Counted from the stretch's first letter, positions 1 through 8,097 are shown. The stretch is DNA of 23,575 nt from Prevotella sp. CAG:732 (GCA_000436035.1 FR893218.1:2251-25825); one strand, 5' to 3'. Notes: generated by a model not told the origin, from the sequence alone. A program made the numbers and translations.

Positions 1-255
1 TAGGGATTGAGTGAGCAAATATGGCTCTCCTTTCTATTATTATGCGAGAGTAAGAAGTGAATAAATATAAAAAATGGCGTTTAAACGTGCGGAATCTATG
101 TTTTTTAAGCACATTCCGCCCGTTTAAACGCCATTTTTGCATTGCTTGTGGCTCTCTACATTTAGTCTCCATTCAATGCAACTTATTGATAGTGAGCATA
201 AATCCTCGAAAAGTGAAGGGAGAGTGATATCTGTCTTCTAAAAGTAATAGGAAAG
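1..255. other. Left-edge intergenic region
   Basis: I find no convincing coding region in these 255 bases. The only strong structure is the inverted repeat at 70-138. The rest (139-255) is the 3' side of the minus-strand GH43 gene. Whether a plus-strand gene ends just outside the window cannot be judged from what is visible. Confidence 0.5.
70..138. terminator. Long inverted repeat, probable bidirectional terminator
   Basis: Arms 70-95 and 113-138 are complementary over 26 bp with one mismatch (T88 against C120) and enclose a 17-nt loop. Each arm contains the self-palindrome CGTTTAAACG (78-87 and 121-130). Read on the minus strand, the stem is followed by a T-rich run, and it lies about 120 nt past the stop of the minus-strand GH43 gene. 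Read on the plus strand, it also ends in five T. This fits an intrinsic terminator serving the GH43 transcript and any gene entering from the left. A remnant of a small inverted-repeat element is the alternative. Confidence 0.7.
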
Positions 256-1926
256 TTATTCCTTGTTGGAGGAAGCATAGAGACCGATGACGGCACCGAT
301 GAAGCCACCGCTCTTTTGGGTGCTCAAGTTGCTGGCATCTACGCCCTTGGCAAGCAACTGCCAGTCGCCACCTTGCTCTGCATAGAAGAAGTCATAATAG
401 CGACCGTGACCTTCTACCTTGAGGCGCAACTCGCCATCCTTGATAGGGGTGGAGGCGATGGTCACGTTGTTCTTCTCGGCACGAGTCAGGGTGAGCATCA
501 GCTTGCCATTCTTCATCGTCTTGCCAAGCACAAAGTTGTGGTCTTCCTTCTGGAGAAGTGCCAAGCCTGCGATGTCCTTGTCGTTGCGAGGCGTGAAGTT
601 GAGCGAAGTCTCGGCAGTGAAGGTACCGTGCTGCTGACGAGCCCAGATGGCAGACATTGGCTCACGCTTGTAGATGTTGCCAGGCAAGAGATTCAGCGTC
701 AACTTGCCATTTTCTACCTTGTAGCAATCTGTGAAGTCACGGAGGAACATCCAACGGCTATTCAACTGTTTCAAACCATTCTTGCCATCGCAAGCTTCAA
801 AGTTATCGGTATAGCTGAAGTTGCCGGAGAACTCATTCTTCTCTGCTGGTTTCAATCCAGCCTTCTCACCCACTGTAGCGATAGGAGTGTTCTTGGCAAG
901 GATCTCAGGCCAACCGTTCTTCCATGTCACTGGCAGCAGATAGGTGTCACGTCCCGTGTTATACATATCCTCTTCGTATGGTCGGCAAGCCAAAAACACA
1001 GCCCACCAGTTGCCCTTGCCATCTTCCACGATGTCGGCATGGCCGGCACTTGATACAGGGTCCTTACGGTTAGGGTCGAGACCAGTGCGCTGGGTGAGGA
1101 TAGGGTTGTTTGGGCATTCCTCCCAAGGACCTGTAGGGTTCTTGGCACGCAAGATGACCTCACTGTGCCAACCGCCTGTACCACCCTCGGCACACATCAA
1201 GTAATAGTACTTGTCTTTTTTGAAGAGGTGTGGACCCTCAATCCAGATAGGCTTAGCCTCCACGTGGGTACCGCCACGGAGAATCTGCTTGAAGTCGCCC
1301 TTGATGCTGTCGCCCTTCACGTCAAATTCGAAGAGGCGTATGGCACGCTGTCCCTCATAGTCGGCACCACCTACCACCGGACCATTGTGTACGATGTAGC
1401 CCTTGCCGTTGTCGTCGAAGAAGAAACTTGGGTCGATACCATCTATCTTTGGCAAGTAGATAGGCTCGCTCCAGCCCTTAGATGGGTCTTTAGACTTCAC
1501 GAAGAAGTTGCCAGCGCCCACATTGGTGGTGATCATATAGAAAGTCTTGTTCTTCTTGTTGTAACTGATGGCAGGTGCGAAGATACCACCCGATACGTTC
1601 TGTCCCTTCAATGGCACTTGTGAAGGGCGGTCGAGCACATGACCCGCAGGCTGCCAGTTGACCAAGTCCTTGCTCGTGCTCAATGGCACGCCAGGGAAGA
1701 AGGTGAACGAGGAGTTGACGAGGTAATAGGTGTCACCCACGCGACAAAGGGATGGGTCTGGGTAGAAACCTGCCAACACAGGGTTGTAGTACTGGTGGCT
1801 CTTGTCGATTTCCACATTGAAGCGGGCATCGTTGCCGGCATACTTGAAGTAGTCGAACTCGGCTGTCTGTGCATGAGCGCCGAGTGCGAGCATACAAGAA
1901 AGTGGTAAGATTGCTAATTTCTTCAT
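256..1926 (-). CDS. Secreted GH43 glycosidase, beta-xylosidase / alpha-L-arabinofuranosidase type
   Basis: A 556-residue protein with a signal peptide (about 1-20, ending ALGAHAQ), so exported to the periplasm or beyond. The five-bladed GH43 propeller covers about residues 45-345. The three catalytic acidic residues are visible: D57 in FYPDPS (general base), D165 in GIDPS (pKa modulator) and E230 in WIEGPH (general acid). H296 in AGHAD is the usual conserved histidine. Residues about 365-556 form a second domain, like the C-terminal beta-sandwich of GH43 beta-xylosidases. The architecture resembles GH43_12-type enzymes, but the subfamily is a guess. Expected role: release of xylose or arabinose from xylo-oligosaccharides. 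It lies 144 nt downstream of the HTCS gene on the same strand, with its own promoter-like TAACTTTG in the gap. Family assignment is firm; substrate is inferred. Confidence 0.92.
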   Translation of the reverse strand: MKKLAILPLSCMLALGAHAQTAEFDYFKYAGNDARFNVEIDKSHQYYNPVLAGFYPDPSLCRVGDTYYLVNSSFTFFPGVPLSTSKDLVNWQPAGHVLDRPSQVPLKGQNVSGGIFAPAISYNKKNKTFYMITTNVGAGNFFVKSKDPSKGWSEPIYLPKIDGIDPSFFFDDNGKGYIVHNGPVVGGADYEGQRAIRLFEFDVKGDSIKGDFKQILRGGTHVEAKPIWIEGPHLFKKDKYYYLMCAEGGTGGWHSEVILRAKNPTGPWEECPNNPILTQRTGLDPNRKDPVSSAGHADIVEDGKGNWWAVFLACRPYEEDMYNTGRDTYLLPVTWKNGWPEILAKNTPIATVGEKAGLKPAEKNEFSGNFSYTDNFEACDGKNGLKQLNSRWMFLRDFTDCYKVENGKLTLNLLPGNIYKREPMSAIWARQQHGTFTAETSLNFTPRNDKDIAGLALLQKEDHNFVLGKTMKNGKLMLTLTRAEKNNVTIASTPIKDGELRLKVEGHGRYYDFFYAEQGGDWQLLAKGVDASNLSTQKSGGFIGAVIGLYASSNKE

Positions 1927-1987
1927 TTTGATTATTTTGATTTTAATGATTTCTAGTTATGCGAATCTCATATCAATGATTCCGTTG

Positions 1988-1995
1988 CAAAGTTA
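1988..1995 (-). promoter_or_regulatory. Candidate -7 box for the GH43 gene
   Basis: The minus strand reads TAACTTTG, a full match to the Bacteroidota -7 consensus TAnnTTTG, about 62 nt upstream of the GH43 start codon. No good TTTG -33 element is seen at the right spacing, which is common for activator-dependent promoters. It suggests the GH43 gene can be transcribed separately from the HTCS gene. Confidence 0.5.
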
Positions 1996-2070
1996 CCACT
2001 TTTCTTTGTGTTCTATATGTGCTTTATGTATCTAAGACTTTTCCCTATGTTGCACAGAGGCCTTTGTTTG

Positions 2071-5000
2071 TTACATTTTCTTCTCCAAAGCTTGGTTCAT
2101 GTAGTCACGTGGCGAACAACCATACAAGTTCTTAAACATTGTGCTGAAGCTGGCGGCATTGCTGAAACCGCAAGCATACATCACCTCGGTCACGTTGTGC
2201 TTGTTGTCCTTGAGCAATCTAGCTGCTTGCTTCAGGCGGATGTTTCTAATGAAACTGTGTGGTGTCTGGTTGGTCAATTCCTTCATCTTGCGATGCAGGT
2301 GAACTCGGCTGATGCCCACTTTCTGTGCGATGATATCCACGCTGAGGTCTGAGTCGCTGATGTTCTCGTTGATGACTTCCATGATGCGTTCCATCAACTG
2401 GTTGTCTGGCGACTTGACAGATACGGCTTCCACCTTGTCCTCCTGGCTTTCCTGTCCGGTAAACTTGTTGCGGAGCATACGTCTCACGGAGAGGAGGTTG
2501 AGGATGGTGCGGCGTAGAATATCCATGTTGAATGGCTTGGTGATATAGGCATCAGCCCCCATGTCAAGACCTTCCAACTGGTCTTCCTCTCGGCTCATGG
2601 CGGTGAGGAGGATGACTGGGATATGGTTGGTGTTGACGTTGCTCTTCAGTTTACTGCAGAGTGTCTTTCCATCCATTTCTGGCATCATGATGTCGGAGAT
2701 GACGAGGTCTGGCACTTGTCGGATGATCTCTGGCAGAGCCACCTTTCCATTAGGGTAGGTGAGGATGGTGAAGTTGTCGGAGAGCTGTGCCTCTAGGTAC
2801 TTGAGAATCTCCTCATCGTCTTCCACGATGGCGATGGTGCTTTTGGCGGTACTGATTTGTTTTTCAGGCTCTGCGCCCTCCTTGCCGTTCTCACCCTCGT
2901 TTTCCATCTCTCCCAACTCGTTCAGTTCTTCCTTGTTTTTTCCCTCTTCCACCTTTTCTTCGAGGATTTCCTCTGGTTTGAGGTGGTCCTTGCCGAGCGG
3001 AAGGGTGATGACGAACTCGCTGCCGGTCTTGAAGTTCTCTTCCCCAGCAGAAGCATCGATACCTAAGCTGTCAGCATTGTTGCGGGCGATGATGGTGCCA
3101 TAGTGGAGTTCTACGAGCGAACGGGTCAAGTCCAAGCCGATGCCTGTACCCACGTTGCGGTCGTTAGGGTTGGTAGGACTCTGGTAGAAGCGTTGGAAGA
3201 TGGTCTCCAACTTATCCTTGTCGATGCCCTTTCCGCTGTCCTTGATGGATATTCTCACATGATGGTCGGTGTGGCTGAGGCTGATTTGTATCTTGCCGCC
3301 AGTAGGGGTGAACTTGAAGGCATTGGAGAGTACGTTCATGAGCACCTTGTCGAAGTTGTTGCGGTCTATCCATACAGGCAACTGTTCGTCGTCGTGCTGG
3401 AATGTGAAGCATATCTGCTTGGCAAGTGCTTGCTGCTCAAATAGATGATATTCATCATTGATGAAGCCTACCATGTCGGTCTTGCACATGTGCATCGCCA
3501 TCTGTCCCTTGTCTATCTTTCTGAGGTCCATCATCTGGTTGATGAGGTGGAGGATACGCTCGTAGTTCCTGTGCATCAGGTCGTAGATGCTCTGTCGGTG
3601 CGGATCCTTGTCTTCCTTGATGAGCGAGAGCAATGGGGTGAGGAGGAGGGTGAGAGGGGTGCGAATCTCATGACTGATGTTCATGAAGAAGCGCAGTTTT
3701 GCCTCGCCCATCTCCTCGGCATGGATATGCTGTTGCAAGACGAGTCGGTCTTCCTCCTGGCGCTTACGATGTCTCATGTAGGCATTGATAAGCAGGAAGA
3801 ATATCAGGAAATATACGCATTTTGCCCAGAATCCTGCATACCAAGCAGGGTGAACGATGATGGTGAACTCCTTGATAGGAGTCTCGTAATTGTTGCAAAT
3901 GGCTTTCACCTTAAAGTGATAAGTGCCTGGAGGCAGATGGGAGAAGGATATCTCGTTGATGCCACTCTGTACCTTGCGCCATTCCTCGTCGTTGATGCTG
4001 TAGGCATAGACGATTTGCTCCACATTATTATATGTAAGTGTGGATAGCTGGAGTGTGAAGGAGTTGTCGTCGTGAGTGAGATGGAACTCCTTGGTGTCAT
4101 AGACGCCTTTCTCAGTGATGGTATAACTGCCAGACTTCATGAAAGGAACGACATGCTTGTTGCCTAGTAAGAAACCGGACAACTTGACCGTGGCGTTCCA
4201 AGGATGTTGCTTTACACGGGAAGCCTCGAAGATGTTGATGCCACCTGTGCCAGCCATCACGATGAAGCGGCGGTCGGGAGTGGCGCAGGCTGCTCCATCA
4301 GAGAACTCATTGCTCTGAATGCCATTTTCCACGTAGTATTTGGTGATGGTACCTTCTTTCACGTTGATTTTGCTCAGACCGCTGGTGGTTCCTATCCAGA
4401 TGCGTCCCAAGTTGTCTTCGATGAAGCTGGTGATGCTGTTGTCTGTCAGTCCTTGTGCCGTGGTATAATGCTTCGGATGCTGGATGTCGCGTGGATGATA
4501 GCAGAACGCACCATCCTCCGTGCCGTACCAAATGCGGTCGTGACTATCCACGAAGACACAGTGAGAGAACAAGCCTCGATTCAGGCAGTTTACCCCCCCA
4601 CCAAAGGCTGATGTCCAACTGTTTTTCTTTCTATCCAGACAAGCCAAGCCGATAGAAGTGGCTGCATATACACGAGAATGGTCTTTCGAGAAGGCTATCT
4701 TGGCGATGTAATTGTTGGGCAGGCTATTCATCTTCGAGTCATTATCTGCATTGCTTTGCATCTGATAGTTCTTGACTTTGCCGTCAGGACTGATGCAGAA
4801 GATGCCTTTTCCCATGGTAGCAAACCATACATATCCCCACTTGTCGCATTTGATGTCGAAAGTGCCAATGTTTTCCAACTCCTTGATGTCTAACGGATGG
4901 TAATTGCCACTGCCGTCGAGTACACCGACTCCATTCTCGTAAGTTCCTATCCAGATGTGCCCCTTGAGGTCTTGGCATATCCCCAAGACGGTAGCCTGTG

Positions 5001-6153
5001 GAACGTAATGCCCCAGGCAGCCTTTTCCGTTGGGAGCGAGTTGGTAGATGCCGTCCTTGTCGGTTCCTACCCAGAGATGATTGTCCTTGTCGATGAGCAC
5101 GCTGGTGGCGCAGTTGTCACCAATCAGGTTATGATTGCCCGAACGGAAGCCCATGTAGCCGAAGTCGTAGAGACCTTGTGGCTGCATGAACACGCCTTTC
5201 TGCATCATGCTGAACCAGATGTTGCCTTGCTTGTCTTCAATGATGTTCTCCACCTTGCTCTTCGACAGATTGGTCTGCGAACTGAAGAAAGGATTGGTAT
5301 AGACCATCTTGAAGGTAGGGTCATAGAGGGAGATGCCTTCTCCGTCGCAGCCGATGAAGAGGCGGTCGTTCTTGCTGGTGTAAATGGTCTTGATAGGGAG
5401 GTTGCCGATTTGTGCAATCTTGGTGAAACTCCTTGCGCCTGGTGTCATCTGATAGACACCCTGTCCCTTGGTGGCAAGATAGAGCGTACCCTTGCTATCC
5501 TGTCGGATGTCTTGCGCCAACAGTCCTTCGGTACCTGGGATGTGTGTGTTGAGCTTGCCGTTCTTGTCAAGGAAGAACAGTTCGTGTCTTTCGCTGATAA
5601 TCCAAAGTCCACCACGCTTGCCTTCCAGGAAGGTGAGTACAAAACTGATTTTGCCTTGTGTCGCCTTGAGAGGAGTACAGTTGCGTGTTTGCTTTTTCAT
5701 CAGGAAGATACCATAGCCAGATGTACCGATGAGCACATCGCCGTTTTGTAGTCGCCCGATGTGGGTGACATAGGTAGAGATAGGATTACCCTTGCCGTCG
5801 GGAAGGGGAATATCCAGGAAGTACTGACCATTGTGGAGCAACAATCCTCTGTTGGTGCCGAGAAGTACGTACCCATCGTAATCCTGTGCGATGCAGTTGA
5901 TGTAGTTGGTGTTCAACTCGCGATTGTCATTGCCTCCTTTCTTTACGACACTGAAGTTGTAGCCATCGTAAATGTTGAGTCCATTGCGGGTGGTAATCCA
6001 GATAAAACCATTGGTATCTTGATACACTTGTGTAGCAAGATTACTGGATAATTGGTTGTCTGTATTGAAAAGTTTGCCGCTCTGCGCCAGTGCTGGCAGA
6101 TGGCAGATACAGGCAAGAATGCCTGCGATAATAAGTTTGATTTTTCTCTTCAT
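2071..6153 (-). CDS. Hybrid two-component system sensor/regulator (HTCS) of the xylan locus
   Basis: A 1360-residue one-protein two-component system. A signal peptide (1-23) is followed by a large periplasmic sensor of Reg_prop propeller repeats. Examples are IWITTRNGLNIYDG near 51, LWVGTDKDGIY near 360, IWIGTYENGVGVLDG near 400 and IWIGTTSGLSKIN near 585. A Y_Y_Y domain (about 690-768) and one membrane segment (about 773-793) come next. In the cytoplasm lie HisKA with phospho-acceptor H828 (NISHEIRTP) and the ATPase domain (N944, DSGKG at 972-976, GTGIGL at 1002-1007). The receiver follows (D1112, D1113, phosphorylated D1154, T1184, K1206), then an AraC-type DNA-binding domain (about 1252-1355). 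All key residues are intact. By family knowledge it binds a xylan-derived oligosaccharide and activates the locus. Its divergent position beside the operon supports this. An unusual Glu/Lys-rich linker (about 1059-1100) separates ATPase and receiver domains. Confidence 0.96.
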   Translation of the reverse strand: MKRKIKLIIAGILACICHLPALAQSGKLFNTDNQLSSNLATQVYQDTNGFIWITTRNGLNIYDGYNFSVVKKGGNDNRELNTNYINCIAQDYDGYVLLGTNRGLLLHNGQYFLDIPLPDGKGNPISTYVTHIGRLQNGDVLIGTSGYGIFLMKKQTRNCTPLKATQGKISFVLTFLEGKRGGLWIISERHELFFLDKNGKLNTHIPGTEGLLAQDIRQDSKGTLYLATKGQGVYQMTPGARSFTKIAQIGNLPIKTIYTSKNDRLFIGCDGEGISLYDPTFKMVYTNPFFSSQTNLSKSKVENIIEDKQGNIWFSMMQKGVFMQPQGLYDFGYMGFRSGNHNLIGDNCATSVLIDKDNHLWVGTDKDGIYQLAPNGKGCLGHYVPQATVLGICQDLKGHIWIGTYENGVGVLDGSGNYHPLDIKELENIGTFDIKCDKWGYVWFATMGKGIFCISPDGKVKNYQMQSNADNDSKMNSLPNNYIAKIAFSKDHSRVYAATSIGLACLDRKKNSWTSAFGGGVNCLNRGLFSHCVFVDSHDRIWYGTEDGAFCYHPRDIQHPKHYTTAQGLTDNSITSFIEDNLGRIWIGTTSGLSKINVKEGTITKYYVENGIQSNEFSDGAACATPDRRFIVMAGTGGINIFEASRVKQHPWNATVKLSGFLLGNKHVVPFMKSGSYTITEKGVYDTKEFHLTHDDNSFTLQLSTLTYNNVEQIVYAYSINDEEWRKVQSGINEISFSHLPPGTYHFKVKAICNNYETPIKEFTIIVHPAWYAGFWAKCVYFLIFFLLINAYMRHRKRQEEDRLVLQQHIHAEEMGEAKLRFFMNISHEIRTPLTLLLTPLLSLIKEDKDPHRQSIYDLMHRNYERILHLINQMMDLRKIDKGQMAMHMCKTDMVGFINDEYHLFEQQALAKQICFTFQHDDEQLPVWIDRNNFDKVLMNVLSNAFKFTPTGGKIQISLSHTDHHVRISIKDSGKGIDKDKLETIFQRFYQSPTNPNDRNVGTGIGLDLTRSLVELHYGTIIARNNADSLGIDASAGEENFKTGSEFVITLPLGKDHLKPEEILEEKVEEGKNKEELNELGEMENEGENGKEGAEPEKQISTAKSTIAIVEDDEEILKYLEAQLSDNFTILTYPNGKVALPEIIRQVPDLVISDIMMPEMDGKTLCSKLKSNVNTNHIPVILLTAMSREEDQLEGLDMGADAYITKPFNMDILRRTILNLLSVRRMLRNKFTGQESQEDKVEAVSVKSPDNQLMERIMEVINENISDSDLSVDIIAQKVGISRVHLHRKMKELTNQTPHSFIRNIRLKQAARLLKDNKHNVTEVMYACGFSNAASFSTMFKNLYGCSPRDYMNQALEKKM

Positions 6154-6178
6154 GACGAATTGGTCTTTAGCTTTTAGG

Positions 6179-6234
6179 CTGCAAAAATACTGCTTTTTAT
6201 CGAAATAGAGGCTACTTTTCTCGCATTTTTGCAG
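6179..6234. repeat. 10-bp inverted repeat at the HTCS promoter
   Basis: CTGCAAAAAT at 6179-6188 and ATTTTTGCAG at 6225-6234 are perfect reverse complements separated by 36 nt. The left arm overlaps the predicted HTCS -7 box and the right arm lies upstream of it. It could be a two-site operator for autoregulation or for a global regulator. The wide spacing makes an RNA hairpin less likely. The function is inferred. Confidence 0.4.
6182..6189 (-). promoter_or_regulatory. Candidate -7 box for the HTCS gene
   Basis: The minus strand reads TATTTTTG, matching TAnnTTTG, about 29 nt upstream of the HTCS start codon. It implies a very short leader of roughly 20 nt. The box overlaps one arm of a perfect 10-bp inverted repeat (6179-6188 with 6225-6234), which may be an operator. 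No clear -33 element is seen. Confidence 0.45.
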
Positions 6235-6345
6235 GTTTGATAGCAGTTTTTTTGCGATGTTACATGAGAAAAAATATATGTTACAAGATTTTTAATTGCT
6301 AAAGTATGTGTTACGTATCGAAAAGCGCATCTTGATTTTATGTCG

Positions 6346-6353
6346 TACCTTTG
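6346..6353 (+). promoter_or_regulatory. Candidate -7 box driving the GH5 gene
   Basis: TACCTTTG matches TAnnTTTG exactly. The 11-mer TACCTTTGCAG that begins here (6346-6356) recurs exactly at 8125-8135, upstream of xusA. This supports both as promoters that respond to the same signal. No convincing TTTG -33 box is seen at the expected distance. Confidence 0.55.
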
Positions 6354-6388
6354 CAGTGTTGAAACTGATTCAGCTAGAAAAGTGTTTT

Positions 6389-6435
6389 TAGGTATGAATG
6401 ATTATAGGTTATTATACAAGTATAGGTTTAGGTTT
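6389..6435 (+). repeat. Cluster of TAGGT repeats in the GH5 leader
   Basis: TAGGT occurs at 6389, 6405, 6423 and 6429. The longer unit TATAGGTT occurs at 6403-6410 and 6421-6428, 18 nt apart. The cluster lies just downstream of the predicted transcription start. It could be a binding array for the HTCS or another regulator, or only AT-rich sequence. No function is shown. Confidence 0.35.
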
Positions 6436-6491
6436 ATATATATTGAGAATAAAACTTGATTAGAAATAATCATGATTAATTGGTTTATTTG

Positions 6492-6521
6492 GAAATGGTA
6501 CGTAGTGATACGTGCCATTTC
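6492..6521 (+). promoter_or_regulatory. Leader hairpin with GUGA tetraloop
   Basis: Bases 6492-6504 pair with 6509-6521 as a 13-bp stem (one G-U pair) closed by the four bases GTGA, a GNRA-type loop. The stem is uninterrupted and lies in the untranslated leader of the GH5 gene, about 160 nt before the start codon. It has no T-run behind it, so it is not an ordinary terminator. An mRNA-stabilising or regulatory structure is likely. I do not recognise it as a known riboswitch class. Confidence 0.6.
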
Positions 6522-6548
6522 TCTCTTCCAAGAGGATGTCTCTTCCCA
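6521..6548 (+). repeat. CTCTCTTCC direct repeat flanking a complementary AAGAG
   Basis: CTCTCTTCC occurs at 6521-6529 and 6540-6548. AAGAG at 6530-6534 can pair with CTCTT of the downstream copy (6542-6546, 5 bp plus a possible G-U). Pairing with the upstream copy leaves too short a loop locally but is possible in other folds. The arrangement immediately follows the GUGA hairpin. It resembles a switchable pairing segment, though this is only suggestive. Confidence 0.3.
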
Positions 6549-6683
6549 ATCCCATCTCGATAGCTACGCCTTCTACCTTATTATATATAGTACCTCGCCA
6601 GCACTCTTCCTGGATGGACGACAGACGATACGACTACAAAGATTATCATAGATAAAACCTAGAATAATTAAATTTTAACCGAT

Positions 6684-8081
6684 ATGAAGCAGAAAAAGTT
6701 ATTATTGTCGCTAGCCTTGGCACAGATGTCGATGGCGGGACATGCTGCAGACAATCTTCCAGACCTCCATGTGGAGGGAAAGAACCTAGTCGATTCAGAA
6801 GGCAAGACCGTTGTATTGCATGGTGTGATGGATACGCCTAACCGTTATTTCAATGGTAACCGTTGGGGAACTGGTGGTTATAATGTCAGTGATGTGACCC
6901 CTTGCTTGGATTATTTCGAGAAGATGTTCACTGCTATCACCGACAAGAGCCAAGGTGCTTATTGTACGGTTTTCCGTCTTCACATGGATCCTTGTTGGAC
7001 TAACTACAATGCACCAGTTGGAACCCAAGAAAACAACATCCAATATTTTAGTGAGACTCGATATGAGAAATTCTTGAGCAGACTCTATGTCAAATTGGTG
7101 CAGAAAGCCTTGGCGCATGGTCTCTATGTCATCGTTCGCCCTCCTGGCGTTTGTCCACAGAATATCAAGGTGGGAGATGAATATCAGGCATATCTTAAGA
7201 AGGTGTGGAAACGCTTCGCTTCCGATCCCACCATCCAGAAGAATGCCGGACAGGTGAGCATCGAGCTAGCCAATGAGCCTATTAATGTGTTGCTGGCAAA
7301 TGGCTCTCAATCAGACAATGCTCTCCATGATTTCTTCCAGCCTGTGGTAGATGAGATTCGTGCCACTGGCTTCAAGGGCATTATCTGGGTTCCGGGCGCC
7401 GGTTATCAGAGCCAATATCTGAATTACGCCAAGTATCCTATCACCGATAGCGAGGACAATTTCTCTTATGCAGTGCATGTTTATTCTGGATGGTATGGAA
7501 ACATGACCGATAAGAATTGCAATCACGATACTTTCATCCGCAACTTCAAGAGTCAGGTGCCAATGGTGGAAACGAAACCTATCATGGTAACGGAGATAGA
7601 CTGGAGTCCGGAAGATCCAGACAAGAAGAGCGAAGGTCACTACAACGAGTGGGGACAGTGGACACAACCTAACCTGGGAAGCTGGGCAACGGCATCTACC
7701 TCAAAATGGGGATTGGCATGGAAGGCAGTTCATGACCACTTTGGCAATATCGGAATGACGATTACTCATCCACAGGAGTATTACGATATTGATGAGTACC
7801 TGAAGACCGGAATCGTGCAGCCAGGTTTCCAGAATGCCAAGAAACACGGATTGTTCGAAGAGTGTTGCGGCTATGCCTGTATGAACTGGTATAAAGAATG
7901 GTATTTGAAACAAACCACAGGTGTCGAAGAGACAATTGCTAACACAACTGACGTGAAATGCACCTTATATTATAATATAGAGGGTCAGCAGGTGGCAAAA
8001 CCGCAAAAAGGCATGTATATTATCAAACAAGTGTTAAAAGATGGAAAGGTAAGGGTGCGCAAGGTTTGTAACGTAAACTAA
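6684..8081 (+). CDS. Secreted GH5-family glycoside hydrolase
   Basis: A 465-residue protein with a signal peptide (about 1-21, ending GHAAD). It has a GH5 (beta/alpha)8 domain of about residues 25-405. Conserved features are R98 (TVFRLHMDP), the acid/base E198 in ELANEP, H265 in the AVHVYSG strand and the nucleophile E304 in VTEIDW. The family uses a retaining mechanism on beta-1,4-linked glycans; next to a xylan operon an endo-xylanase is most likely, but glucanase or mannanase activity cannot be excluded. The last 40 residues (YYNIEGQQVAKPQKGMYII, then a basic end) resemble the short C-terminal tails seen on secreted Prevotella proteins (type IX secretion-like). It is the first plus-strand gene after the HTCS promoter region, with a long leader. 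A second promoter follows before xusA, so it may be transcribed alone or with the operon. Confidence 0.88.
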   Translation: MKQKKLLLSLALAQMSMAGHAADNLPDLHVEGKNLVDSEGKTVVLHGVMDTPNRYFNGNRWGTGGYNVSDVTPCLDYFEKMFTAITDKSQGAYCTVFRLHMDPCWTNYNAPVGTQENNIQYFSETRYEKFLSRLYVKLVQKALAHGLYVIVRPPGVCPQNIKVGDEYQAYLKKVWKRFASDPTIQKNAGQVSIELANEPINVLLANGSQSDNALHDFFQPVVDEIRATGFKGIIWVPGAGYQSQYLNYAKYPITDSEDNFSYAVHVYSGWYGNMTDKNCNHDTFIRNFKSQVPMVETKPIMVTEIDWSPEDPDKKSEGHYNEWGQWTQPNLGSWATASTSKWGLAWKAVHDHFGNIGMTITHPQEYYDIDEYLKTGIVQPGFQNAKKHGLFEECCGYACMNWYKEWYLKQTTGVEETIANTTDVKCTLYYNIEGQQVAKPQKGMYIIKQVLKDGKVRVRKVCNVN

Positions 8082-8097
8082 AGTATCTGTTACTCCA

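Larger units (their letters stand above)
6154..6683. promoter_or_regulatory. Divergent control region between HTCS and GH5 genes
   Basis: These 530 bases hold no recognisable gene. They contain an HTCS promoter candidate (6182-6189, minus), the inverted repeat 6179-6234 and a plus-strand promoter candidate (6346-6353). Repeated TAGGT units follow (6389-6433), then a strong hairpin (6492-6521) and a pyrimidine-rich direct repeat (6521-6548). If transcription starts near 6358, the GH5 mRNA has an unusually long leader of about 325 nt. That leader is the natural place for HTCS or post-transcriptional control. Confidence 0.7.

Noticed and set aside
4897..5751. 284-codon open frame on the plus strand
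   Set aside because: Antisense to the HTCS propeller region. Its length follows from the codon bias of the HTCS gene and it has no recognisable motifs.
6492..6521. Leader hairpin as an intrinsic terminator
   Set aside because: No T-run follows the stem, and the next bases are pyrimidine-mixed (CTCTTCC).
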